A DNA stretch of 25,523 nucleotides, taken from assembly GCA_039714535.1 (NCBI GenBank), contig JBDLJC010000050.1, positions 1-25,523 of the forward strand, read 5' to 3'. Made by a program: the position numbers and the translations under genes. This DNA is from JAGXFP01 sp039714535 (GTDB lineage: Bacteria; Desulfobacterota; Desulfobulbia; Desulfobulbales; JAGXFP01). The notes below the pieces were generated by a model. That model was not told where the DNA came from. It saw only the letters and a list, made by a program, of their open reading frames with translations, and ran no database searches. Of this stretch, positions 15,396 to 23,645 are shown piece by piece (position 1 is the first letter of the stretch; each line of letters begins with the position of its first letter).

Positions 15396-15950
15396 TCATT
15401 CGTTAGTCGTTTTAGTTTTATCAGATTCGGGGTAGAAAAAGGCCTTGACCCGCGTGTCTGTATTGCCGTTCTTATTTTCGACAACGCTTTTCCCCTCATC
15501 CAGATAGAGAATAACCTTATCGCCGGTAACCGTGTTGTTTCCCTGCCAGACTCTGGTGTTGCCGGTGAGGACCACCTTGCGGTCTTCGGTCGCGAATTCC
15601 ATCCGGTCACCGGAAGCCAGCCAGTCCTGCTTGATTATCTTGACCGTGCCGCTGGCCTTTAGTTTCTCGATGCTTTTACCACCACTGCCTGCGGGGCTGG
15701 CAGTTTCTCCGGCCTTTCGGTAATAGACGGTCATTTGCTCGGCCCGGATAATCAGATCTCCCTGGGTGGCTTCAACGTTGCCGGCAAAGAGTACTGATCC
15801 TTGGCGCTGATCAGACTCCATGCGGGCGGCTTCAATATGAATCGGTTCATTGGCCAAACCATCGCTTACTGGCATCGCGTAAATTGCCGGAACCGACCAG
15901 CAGCAGGAGAAAATGATATTTAACAAAATGGTCAGGGCAAATCTGGACAC
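15396..15950 (-). CDS. lptA: LPS transport periplasmic protein LptA (OstA-like)
   Basis: The 184-residue protein has a Sec signal (LTILLNIIFSCCWSVPAIYA, cleavage after about residue 25). An OstA/LptA beta-jellyroll domain follows, with its usual landmarks: PIHIEAARMESDQRQGSVLFAGNVEATQGD, a central LKASGTVKIIKQDWLASGDRMEF and RKVVLTGNTRVWQGNNTVTGDKVILYL. LptA oligomers carry LPS across the periplasm between LptC and LptD. The start codon is GTG (15950-15948), supported by AAGGAG nine bases upstream. LptC, normally just upstream, is missing here; the next gene is an unrelated deacetylase. The upstream 247-bp gap is the likely operon promoter region; TTGACG on the minus strand is a possible -35 but its -10 is poor. 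Confidence 0.93.
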   Translation of the reverse strand: MSRFALTILLNIIFSCCWSVPAIYAMPVSDGLANEPIHIEAARMESDQRQGSVLFAGNVEATQGDLIIRAEQMTVYYRKAGETASPAGSGGKSIEKLKASGTVKIIKQDWLASGDRMEFATEDRKVVLTGNTRVWQGNNTVTGDKVILYLDEGKSVVENKNGNTDTRVKAFFYPESDKTKTTNE

Positions 15951-16197
15951 TGCTTTATTCTCCTTAAAAATAGCCGAGGTGAACCATGAAAACCTTCGTT
16001 TATCCCTGCTAATTTACTTCCTCAATAGTTAATTGTAAAGCTGAGTAGTCGTCAAAAGCCAAAGCCATGGTTTGACTGATCTTGGTCGGCCTGGATTTAG
16101 CTGTGGTGGATGGCGAGGGATAATAGCAGGGTTGGTTTGACGTTGGCTGAAGAGAAGCCGGGAACAGAGTCACCGGGTGTCTTTTTGTATGCAGATA

Positions 16198-17070
16198 TTA
16201 GCGGGATTTTGTGGCAATTCTATACCTGCGGAGTTCTTCCTCGCAGAGGCGCGCAATACTGGTAAGGCCACTCTTGGCGCTTTTGGCGTACATCTGTGTG
16301 TAATACTGTTGGTAAAAGGTGGGATCACCTTCAATCAGTGATTTAAAATTCTCGTCTGATATTGAATTTGATACTATTATCCTTCTGACTTCAAACGGGC
16401 TGATCGGAATATCGTTCAGACCGGGCATGACTGTAACAGCTAGTTTGTAGTTATATTTCCGTAGAGATGTAATGTCCCGCTCCGTAAAAAAGCCGCTCGG
16501 GTAGGCGAAGGAGAGGATCTCTTCTCCTGTTATTTCTTCCAGTATTTTTTTTGATGAACCCAATTCTTCGTCAAGAACCTCTTGCGAAAGTGTATAAAGG
16601 TTTTTGTGACTTACGGAGTGTGAGCCGAAATCACAACAGTCGTTTTCGTTCATTTCCCGGATTTGTTTTTTGTCCAGATGATTCCCCCGCCCTATATGGC
16701 CTGTTGGAACGAAAAATATAGCTTTTAAATTATTTTTTACCAGAAAAGGGAAGACGTATTCATAGTCTGAGATCAGCGCATCATCAAAAGTCAGGAGGAA
16801 AGATTTCGCCGGTATTTCCTTTTTATTATAGAGATAGTCGTATAACTGGTCCATGCCGATTGGCTTGTAGCCACGGTCTAGTAAGGAATCGACCTGTTTT
16901 TTGAGTTTTTCAGCCGTGATCGTATAATTTGAGTTATTGTCGCCAATGGCGTGGTAACACAGGACAATTATTTTATTACTCTGGGGCACGATGTACTTGT
17001 CCTGATTATCACATCCGGTAAGCGAAAAGAGCATGAGCAAGGTCAGGATAGATGTTTTGATAATATTCAT
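16198..17070 (-). CDS. Polysaccharide deacetylase (NodB) lipoprotein
   Basis: The protein starts with a lipoprotein signal, MNIIKTSILTLLMLFSLTGC (lipid Cys20), and carries a NodB-type deacetylase domain. Motif 1 is FLLTFDDA (Asp96, Asp97), the metal-binding His pair is in GSHSVSH (His151, His155), motif 3 is FAYPSG (188-193), and the leading VLCYHAIGD (36-44) is typical. Such enzymes remove acetyl groups from N-acetylhexosamines in exopolysaccharide or cell wall, here at the membrane surface. I prefer the start at 17070, which gives a textbook signal but has no clear ribosome site. The ATG at 17118 would add 16 residues and has a weak GAG upstream. The DNA is clearly more AT-rich than the flanking lpt and ABC genes, with many Lys, Asn and Ile codons. 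It also sits next to a transposase relic, so it was probably acquired. Confidence 0.88.
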   Translation of the reverse strand: MNIIKTSILTLLMLFSLTGCDNQDKYIVPQSNKIIVLCYHAIGDNNSNYTITAEKLKKQVDSLLDRGYKPIGMDQLYDYLYNKKEIPAKSFLLTFDDALISDYEYVFPFLVKNNLKAIFFVPTGHIGRGNHLDKKQIREMNENDCCDFGSHSVSHKNLYTLSQEVLDEELGSSKKILEEITGEEILSFAYPSGFFTERDITSLRKYNYKLAVTVMPGLNDIPISPFEVRRIIVSNSISDENFKSLIEGDPTFYQQYYTQMYAKSAKSGLTSIARLCEEELRRYRIATKSR

Positions 17071-17170
17071 TGGGAAAATGAGTGGCGCGTTTAGTGGAGT
17101 ATTTGTCTGCCAGCTCATAAGTTGCTCAAGTTTCTAGTTGTCGTTACAATTTAGCAAAGAGGAATAACAA

Positions 17171-17302
17171 ATGAGCCAATTTAAGAGACTATCATAGACG
17201 CTTTGGCATTGCCAGCACCATATCGTGTGGACACCGGAATACCGTTTGAAGCTTAGCGAAGATAATGTCGCGACAGAGGTTGCCAACAATGTTGGTAAGC
17301 GA
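17171..17302 (+). pseudogene. IS200/IS605-type TnpA remnant (N-terminal fragment)
   Basis: An ATG at 17171, with GAGGAA still present upstream, opens MSQFKRLS, then TAG, then TLWHCQHHIVWTPEYRLKL. This is the conserved start of IS200-like Y1 transposases, in which the stop replaces the usual His. Resemblance fades after about 44 codons (near VATEVANNVGKR). Neither the HUH metal-binding motif nor the catalytic tyrosine is present. The element is dead and cut short. The rest of the 17119-17405 gap holds nothing I recognise. Confidence 0.72.
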
Positions 17303-17405
17303 GTTTTTATTGGTGAAGTTGGCAGGAAAACACTGGGCCGGAATATTGGTTTTATTGAACAGGTTGGGGCCTTCAGGTCTATATTGGCAAAGATTCAGAG
17401 ACTAA

Positions 17406-19199
17406 TCATAAAAGACCATTTTGCAGGGTTTGCAACCGGTGGTAGACGCCTCTCCCGGCCATTAATGAATCGTGGTCACCCTCTTCAACAATCTGCCCCT
17501 GCTCCATAACGATGATCCGGTCGGCGCGTCTGATCGTGGAGAGGCGATGGGCGATGATGATGCTGGTCCGGTTGGCCATGGTGGCGGCCAGGGCCTTTTC
17601 GATCATCATCTCGGTTTCGGTGTCAATGCTGGAGGTGGCCTCGTCCAGAACCAAAATACGCGGGTCCCGGATCAGCACCCTGGCCATGGCCAGGAGTTGC
17701 CTTTGCCCGGCCGAGAGAGCCTGACCGCCCTCACCGATTCTGGTGGCTAATCCTTGCGGCAGGGTTGTGATAAACCGGCTTAACTGGGCGGCCTCGATGA
17801 TTTCGTCCAACCGCTCCTCGGTAACTGTCTGGTCCAGCACGATGTTTTCCTTGAAGGTGGTCGGGAATATATAGGCATCCTGCATAACCAGGCCGATCTG
17901 GGCCCGCACTTGGTGGTGGTCCAGCTCTTTGAGATCAATGTTGTCAAGGAGGATTTCACCCCGATCTGGGTCGTAGAACCGCTCCAGCAGGTTGATGATC
18001 GTGGTCTTGCCAGAGCCGGTGGCGCCGACAATGGCAATGGTCTCACCTGGCTCAGCCCGGAAGGTCAAGTCATTCAGCACCGGCCGCTCTTTTTCATAAC
18101 CAAAAGTCACCCCGTTAAATTCGATCTTGCCCGCGGGCGCGGTCAATCTGCTGGGCTCAACTTTAGTAGGCAGCTCGTTGGTGGTATCAAGTAACTGGAA
18201 GATCCGCTCTGCCGAGGCCAGCGAAGATTGGACGATGGAATATTTCTGAGAGAGCTCCCGTAACGGTTGGAAGAAGAGGCGCATATAAGAGAGGAACGCC
18301 ACCAGCACCCCCATGGTCATATGGTCCTGAATGATCTGGCCACCGCCGTACCAGATGATCAGGGCCACCGCCACGGCGCTGAGCAGTTCCAGCATGGGCA
18401 TGAAGATAGCGAATATCTTGATCTGGTGCAGACATCTGGCCAGATAAGTCTCATTCAAGGCGTCGTAGCGGCGGAGGGAATCATGTTCCCGGGCAAAAAG
18501 CTGGATGATGCTGATCCCGGAGAGCGCCTCTTGGAGAAAGGCGTTGAGCCGGGCCAGCTGGGTGCGGATGTCGCGGAAGACCAAGCGGGCCAGGCGGCTG
18601 AACAGGATGGTGTTGAAGATTATCACCGGGACCAAGAGCATCATGATCAGGGCCAGCTGCCAGTTCATCAGGAAAAGAATCAGCAGGATACCAGCAACTC
18701 TGGCCAGATCGTTGAACAGGGTGACGATAACCGAGGTGAACATCTCATGCATGTTCTGAATGTCATTGGTCAGCCTGGTGACCAGTTTGCCCACCGGGTT
18801 GCGGTTGAAAAAGGCGGTTTCCAGGGAGAGCATGTGGCTGAAAAGATCCTGACGCATGCGATGCATGATGTGCTGGCCGGTCCATTCCAGGATAATGACC
18901 TGAAGAAAGTTGGCCAGAAAGCCCAGCCCGACCAGGACCAGGAAGATCAGGGCCAGTTGCGATACTCCGGCCAGGCGGGCGGCCGTGTCAAGTTCACTGT
19001 TGATGATAAAATCATCAATGGCCCTCCGGACCAGATACGGCAGGGCCAGGCTGCAGCCGGTAATGAGCAGCGATAGGATGATCGCCCCGCTCACAGCCAG
19101 CCATCTGGGCACAGTGTACCTCATAATCCGGCGCCAGAGCCGCAGATCGTCGGATTTTTGCAGACGATCCTCTTCGAAATAGCCGAAATCGTGCCGCAT
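17406..19199 (-). CDS. ABC exporter half-transporter, catalytic-type (MdlB-like)
   Basis: The 597-residue protein fuses a six-helix exporter domain (about 30-315) to an ATPase domain (about 355-590). Walker A is GATGSGKTT (392-400), the signature is LSAGQ (495-499), Walker B is RILVLDEATSSID with catalytic Glu520, and the H-loop is AHRLSTI (His551). LSAGQ and the overall style fit the MdlB branch. The ATG overlaps the stop of the preceding ABC gene as TGATG, so the two are translationally coupled and surely form one heterodimeric exporter. Substrates of this group include lipids, peptides and drugs. The position among lptAB and a deacetylase invites an envelope-lipid role, but that is only context. 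I do not name it msbA because a heterodimer is encoded. Confidence 0.92.
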   Translation of the reverse strand: MRHDFGYFEEDRLQKSDDLRLWRRIMRYTVPRWLAVSGAIILSLLITGCSLALPYLVRRAIDDFIINSELDTAARLAGVSQLALIFLVLVGLGFLANFLQVIILEWTGQHIMHRMRQDLFSHMLSLETAFFNRNPVGKLVTRLTNDIQNMHEMFTSVIVTLFNDLARVAGILLILFLMNWQLALIMMLLVPVIIFNTILFSRLARLVFRDIRTQLARLNAFLQEALSGISIIQLFAREHDSLRRYDALNETYLARCLHQIKIFAIFMPMLELLSAVAVALIIWYGGGQIIQDHMTMGVLVAFLSYMRLFFQPLRELSQKYSIVQSSLASAERIFQLLDTTNELPTKVEPSRLTAPAGKIEFNGVTFGYEKERPVLNDLTFRAEPGETIAIVGATGSGKTTIINLLERFYDPDRGEILLDNIDLKELDHHQVRAQIGLVMQDAYIFPTTFKENIVLDQTVTEERLDEIIEAAQLSRFITTLPQGLATRIGEGGQALSAGQRQLLAMARVLIRDPRILVLDEATSSIDTETEMMIEKALAATMANRTSIIIAHRLSTIRRADRIIVMEQGQIVEEGDHDSLMAGRGVYHRLQTLQNGLL

Positions 19200-20986
19200 C
19201 AGTTACCAGCCCCGTCGATAGAGATCTGGTGGTTGTAGATTGTTTGGTAAAACCGGTTCCGGTCCAGTAAGTCGTGATGGCTGCCGCGGTCCGTTATTTT
19301 GCCCCCGGCCATAACCACAATTTCATCGGCGTTCAGGATGGGCGCGACCCGGTGGGAAACCATGATGCAGGTTCGGCCCGGCAGCCAATGTCTGAAATTG
19401 CTGATTATCCGGTGTTCGGTCTTGGCATCCACGGCCGACAGTCCGTCGTCAATGATGATCAGCGGCCGGTCCATCAGCAGGGCCCGGGCCAGGGCGATGC
19501 GCTGGCGTTGACCGCCGGAGAGCAGCAGACCCTTTTCCCCCACCCGCGCTTGGTAGCCGTCGGCAAAGCCCAATATTTCAGTGTGGATAGCAGCCAGCTT
19601 GGCGACCTGTTCGATTTCGGCCTGCTCGGCATTCGGGCGGCCAAAGCCGATGTTGGCGCTGATGGTGTCTGAAAATAACAGGGTGTCTTGGGGGACGTAG
19701 GCGATTCTGGTCCGAACCGCTGCCAGGCCCAAACGGTTGACATCAATATTCGCCCAGAGGAGCTGGTTGTCACCGACCGGATATATACGGGTCAGCAGCT
19801 GACAGAGGGTGGTCTTGCCAGCCCCGGTTTTGCCGACGATGGCCAGAAAGCCGGGTTTGATCTCCAGATTTATGCCATCGAGGATTGGCCCGCTTGTCTG
19901 GCCGGCGTGGCTGAAGGTCAGGTTCCGGATCGAGATTAGATCATTGCTGACCGGCATCGGCAGGGGCGCCGGTGGTTCTTTAATTACCGGTTCCTCGGCC
20001 AGGATCAGGTTGATCCGATCCAGAGAGGTGATGCCGCGCTGGAACAGGGTGGTTACCCAGCCGATGGCCATCATCGGCCAGGTCATCAGAAAGAGGTAAG
20101 TCATGAAGGCCACAAAGTCACCGATAGATATGGTCCCGGTAATGGTCAGCCGACCGCCGAAATAGACGACCAACAGCAGGCTGACATTGGCGATCAGGGT
20201 CGAAAAGGGGAACAGGGCGCCATGGACTACGGCCAGCTGCAAGTTGTCTTTCACATAGTCCCGGCCCATTTTGTCAAAATACCCGGTCTGGGCGCCCTCC
20301 TGGTTATAGGCCTTGATCAGCCGGATTGCCGCCAGGGTGGATCTGCTGAATTCAGTGAGGCGGGAAAACTGTTCCTGGACCCGGCTGAACCGGCGGTGGA
20401 GGACCGCAGTCAGAAGACCGGTAAGCAGGGTCAGGATCGGCATCGGCGCCAAGGCGATCAGGGTCAGCTGCGGGTGGATATAGGCCATAAAAGCCAGGGC
20501 GGCCGTGGTCATCATAATCGCATCGACGCAGGAAACCAGGCCGATGCCGCAGGCCATCTGCACTGCGGTAAGGTCGTTGCTGGAGAGGGCCATGATCTCT
20601 CCGACCGGGCGGCGATCGAAGAAGGGGTGGTCCAGGCGGACCAGTTTTTCCAACATCCGGTTGCGCAGATCCCGCTCCAGCATCCTGGAGAAACCCAAAA
20701 TGAGATAGCGCCACCCGAAACGGCAGCCGGCAATCCCAAGGGCAAAACCAATCACCAGGGTACCGTGGCGCAGTAGACTGGCCGGGCTGGCGGTAGCAAA
20801 TTGCAGGCTGTCGATGGCGCTCTTGATCACCCTCGGGATCATGAGCTGCAGGAGATCCACGCCAAGGAGGGCCATAAAGCCGATCAGAATCCTGAGCCGG
20901 TACTTGATAAACAGGGGGCTGACCAGCCGCAGGGCTTTGCGGATCATGCGGAGCCGGTTGCTGTTCAATAATATATTTTTGGCCAA
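19199..20986 (-). CDS. ABC exporter half-transporter, degenerate-type (MdlA-like)
   Basis: This 595-residue exporter half has a six-helix domain (about 30-315) and an ATPase with Walker A GKTGAGKTT (385-393), signature LSGGQ (489-493) and H-loop SHRVAPI (His545). Walker B reads LIIIDDGLSAVD, so the catalytic glutamate is Asp514. This matches the MdlA branch, where one of the two ATP sites of the heterodimer is weak. Its partner 17406-19199 has the normal Glu. The open frame starts with TTG at 20986 with GGA eight bases upstream; the first ATG is codon 14 (20947), without a ribosome site. The start is therefore uncertain by 13 residues. The gene lies 116 bp after the diguanylate cyclase gene, in the same direction. 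Confidence 0.91.
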   Translation of the reverse strand: MAKNILLNSNRLRMIRKALRLVSPLFIKYRLRILIGFMALLGVDLLQLMIPRVIKSAIDSLQFATASPASLLRHGTLVIGFALGIAGCRFGWRYLILGFSRMLERDLRNRMLEKLVRLDHPFFDRRPVGEIMALSSNDLTAVQMACGIGLVSCVDAIMMTTAALAFMAYIHPQLTLIALAPMPILTLLTGLLTAVLHRRFSRVQEQFSRLTEFSRSTLAAIRLIKAYNQEGAQTGYFDKMGRDYVKDNLQLAVVHGALFPFSTLIANVSLLLVVYFGGRLTITGTISIGDFVAFMTYLFLMTWPMMAIGWVTTLFQRGITSLDRINLILAEEPVIKEPPAPLPMPVSNDLISIRNLTFSHAGQTSGPILDGINLEIKPGFLAIVGKTGAGKTTLCQLLTRIYPVGDNQLLWANIDVNRLGLAAVRTRIAYVPQDTLLFSDTISANIGFGRPNAEQAEIEQVAKLAAIHTEILGFADGYQARVGEKGLLLSGGQRQRIALARALLMDRPLIIIDDGLSAVDAKTEHRIISNFRHWLPGRTCIMVSHRVAPILNADEIVVMAGGKITDRGSHHDLLDRNRFYQTIYNHQISIDGAGN

Positions 20987-21102
20987 GGGTCGGTTCCGTT
21001 AATTATTGACTGTTCTGTAAAAATTTCTGGGGATATTTTTCCGGCAGGATTTGGCGGCAGCCCAATTGAGGAAATAGATCTATAGCCTGGGTGACGCATA
21101 TT

Positions 21103-23259
21103 CTAGTCTGGCGGCTCAGACCAGAGGGCCGCCTGGTTCCGGCCTGCCCCTTTGGCCCGGTATAGGGCCTGGTCAGCCAACTCAATTAAGTTGGACTTAT
21201 CGGAACTGTCTTTCGGAAAGGCCGCAATGCCGATGGAAAGTGTCACGGTGATTGTTTTATCTCCACAGATCAGATGGAGTTGCGCAATCCTTTCCCGGAT
21301 CTTTTCCGCCAAAATCAGGCCACTCTGACCATCGCAATTTTCGAGGACAAGGGCGAACTCTTCACCGCCGTAGCGGGCGGCAAGGTCAACGGTCCGGATC
21401 GTTTCCGCCAGGACTTTGGCCACTTCCCTGAGGACCAGATCGCCGAAAGGGTGACCGAAACTGTCATTGATTTTTTTAAAGTGATCAAGATCAGCCATTA
21501 GTAGGCAAAGGGGGTTGTCGTTTCGTTTGGCCCGTTCAAGCATTACTTCGCAACCGTGCTGAAAGGTTTGATGGTTGACCAGCCCGGTCAGTCCGTCGGT
21601 GGTGGCCTGTACTCCAAGTTGCTCATGGGCTTGACCTAGTTTGATATTAGTGGAGATCTGGGCCGCAATTATTTCCAGGATTTCCTGGCGATTCTTTGTG
21701 AAAATACCCGGAGCTTTTGCCGCCGCCACCAGACAACCGATGGGAGTGTCGTCCTCATCGGGTAGGGGAACAACCAGTAATGACTGGTAATCTCTGAAGG
21801 TTTGGCCGCTGGAAAAAATTGGCGCTGCCCCCAGGTATCGTCCTCCTGCCGGCAGGGTTCTGGCAGTTTTAATTGCCTGGCCCACCAATCCCTCTTCAAT
21901 CGGGAAAGACTGGTCTGTCAGTTTGTCAGCTCCGGCACCCTCGGCCAGGACGGTCTGATGTCGATCACCGATCCTTAAGCACAGGGCCAGCAGGTCTGTT
22001 TGGACTTGGGCTTTAACCGCTTTAATTGATGCAGCAAAGATTGAGTCAAGTTTGGGGTCGCTGTTTAATTCTCGCAGGCCGTGACAGAGCCGGTTAATGG
22101 TGGCGCGTTCCCGGTCCATGTTGAGGAGGAGCCGGCAACCGCTGATCTCAAGACCGAGTTTTTTGCCGGTCAGTCTGAGGACCTGACGCTCCCGGTCCGA
22201 CCAGGGACTGTCTGATTCCCGGTCCGCACAGAGAATCCCTGTTTTCGCTGTTTCTGTTTTCTCGCTGCCGGGTTGATTGGTCGGAATGCGCAGGGCCATA
22301 ATCGAGCCAACACCCTCCTGCTTACGGTAGTATGGCAAAGCGGGGTGGGACGGTTTAACCCCAACCAGTTCCGTTTCCTCGCGGTCGCCAAGCAAGGCCC
22401 CGGTGATGCCGATCCCGGCCGGATAGGGGCCAGGATTTATGTCCTCTCTGGTCGTGGCCAGATAGCGCAAGCGCAGGACATCGTTAGCCGGGTCAGGCCA
22501 TAATACGGCAATAGTGGTCAATTTCAGGGCCAAACGGACCATCTCAAGTTGCAATTCGAAGGATTTATTGACACTCTCAACCGTCTGTCGACTAAAAGAG
22601 TTGGTGGGGTCGATGTTGTGGAGATTTTGCAGTATTTCCGACGCGGAAATATTGTCTCCATCCAGTCCCATCTCCATGGTCTGCTCTCTGGTGGCAATAT
22701 CAAGGTCGGTGGCGATCCGGGCTTGGCGTAGTTTGGTTTTGTATAATTTGGCGCCGGGGAAGAAATTCAGACTCGCAACAACAATTGCGCAAAATACGAT
22801 GTTGGTTGAGGCCAAGAGCAGGGTCTGATTGCCGGTCAAGGTTAATCCCGCTTCAACAGCCACTCCGGCCAGGACACAGATCAAGGCAGTTAAGCCATAA
22901 TAGCGGATGGTTATCCAGGCAATGGTCATAGCTGGAATAATAATTAAGCTAGGCAGGGAAGATTGGCCAAGACGAAACAGCGTCCAGGAAATTACAATCA
23001 GCAACAGGGGGCCTTCCAACTCTACTGACCTGCTTTGCTCGTTCGCAGGCTTGATGATCTGGAAGCGCCAGTAGTAATGGCCGGTAGCGAGAGTCAGCAT
23101 GAGAGCCACGATCATGCCGTTAAGAGAGGGGGTGCTGTCTTGAAACAACGCGCCACTACCGAGGGCCAAGGCACCGATAATTGCCATTATGCATCCTGCC
23201 CAATCACTGAAAACAGCCAGGTCCGCAGGTGATTTGCTGGTGATTTCTCTCTTGTGCAT
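21103..23259 (-). CDS. Membrane-bound GAF-GAF-GGDEF diguanylate cyclase
   Basis: The 718-residue protein begins with about six membrane segments (between residues 18 and 168). One GAF-like domain (about 215-375) and a second (about 395-550) follow, then a GGDEF domain from TTDGLTGLVNHQTF (about 555) to the C-terminus. The active-site loop is intact, GGEEF at 631-635, and the product-inhibition I-site RTVD (622-625) stands exactly five residues before it. It should therefore make cyclic di-GMP from two GTP and be feedback-inhibited. The GAF domains and membrane part are the sensory input, with ligand unknown. No EAL or HD-GYP domain is present. The start has only a distant GGGAG. The deacetylase and exporter downstream could be c-di-GMP-dependent outputs, but nothing in the sequence proves it. 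Confidence 0.93.
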   Translation of the reverse strand: MHKREITSKSPADLAVFSDWAGCIMAIIGALALGSGALFQDSTPSLNGMIVALMLTLATGHYYWRFQIIKPANEQSRSVELEGPLLLIVISWTLFRLGQSSLPSLIIIPAMTIAWITIRYYGLTALICVLAGVAVEAGLTLTGNQTLLLASTNIVFCAIVVASLNFFPGAKLYKTKLRQARIATDLDIATREQTMEMGLDGDNISASEILQNLHNIDPTNSFSRQTVESVNKSFELQLEMVRLALKLTTIAVLWPDPANDVLRLRYLATTREDINPGPYPAGIGITGALLGDREETELVGVKPSHPALPYYRKQEGVGSIMALRIPTNQPGSEKTETAKTGILCADRESDSPWSDRERQVLRLTGKKLGLEISGCRLLLNMDRERATINRLCHGLRELNSDPKLDSIFAASIKAVKAQVQTDLLALCLRIGDRHQTVLAEGAGADKLTDQSFPIEEGLVGQAIKTARTLPAGGRYLGAAPIFSSGQTFRDYQSLLVVPLPDEDDTPIGCLVAAAKAPGIFTKNRQEILEIIAAQISTNIKLGQAHEQLGVQATTDGLTGLVNHQTFQHGCEVMLERAKRNDNPLCLLMADLDHFKKINDSFGHPFGDLVLREVAKVLAETIRTVDLAARYGGEEFALVLENCDGQSGLILAEKIRERIAQLHLICGDKTITVTLSIGIAAFPKDSSDKSNLIELADQALYRAKGAGRNQAALWSEPPD

Positions 23260-23507
23260 TACCGGACTTTTTCTCCCCAGATTACAAATTACATCTTAAA
23301 AAAGTACATTATTAATGGTGCCTTACCCAGATTCTTCGCTGAAAATACTCTTTTATGGTTATAAGTTCACTTAAAAATGAAGCGGATTATGTTTTCAGGA
23401 AAATCAGCGAATTTTTTGCAAAGAGGGCTTGGTCTGGCAATTCCGCCAGACTGCTGAGAACTTAGCCGTGGCCATAATGATTTTTCGTAAAAAACGAGAT
23501 TTAACAA

Positions 23508-23536
23508 TTGGTTCATGTTAGACCTTTTAACATAAT
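23508..23536 (+). promoter_or_regulatory. Possible promoter of the CutA-TPR gene
   Basis: TTGGTT (23508-23513) and CATAAT (23531-23536) are separated by 17 bases. The -10 matches five of six positions, the -35 three. The leader would be about 105 bases and would contain the palindrome at 23574-23588. Confidence 0.35.
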
Positions 23537-23573
23537 TGGTTATAAATGAATGCGTTAGATGTCGTTTAGGGTT

Positions 23574-23588
23574 AGTCATGGTATGACT
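23574..23588. promoter_or_regulatory. Hyphenated palindrome, possible operator
   Basis: AGTCAT and ATGACT are exact reverse complements around the spacer GGT. The site lies about 58 bases before the CutA-TPR ATG, in its presumed leader. It may bind a dimeric regulator; nothing identifies which. Confidence 0.3.
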
Positions 23589-23645
23589 GAATTGCCTGGA
23601 AAAACCTTAAGCTAAATTATTCTAAATAAAGCTTTGATAAAAAAA

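Larger units (their letters stand above)
23260..23633. other. 374-bp AT-rich divergent intergenic region
   Basis: The region lies between the leftward cyclase gene and the rightward CutA-TPR gene. Recognisable items are a 7-bp hairpin GTCTGGC/GCCAGAC at 23432-23451, a promoter-like pair at 23508-23536, and a hyphenated palindrome at 23574-23588. No gene, RNA gene or terminator with a T-run is visible. Confidence 0.6.

Noticed and set aside
15383..15610. N-terminal 76-codon extension of LptB
   Set aside because: It is out-of-frame lptA coding sequence; LptB homology begins at the ATG 15382.
17225..17509. 95-codon plus-strand open frame
   Set aside because: Its first part is the transposase relic and its last part is antisense to the ABC gene; no continuous protein family fits.
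18267..19076. 269-codon plus-strand open frame
   Set aside because: Antisense to the ABC exporter gene; its Gln/Asp/His-rich composition is typical of a shadow frame.
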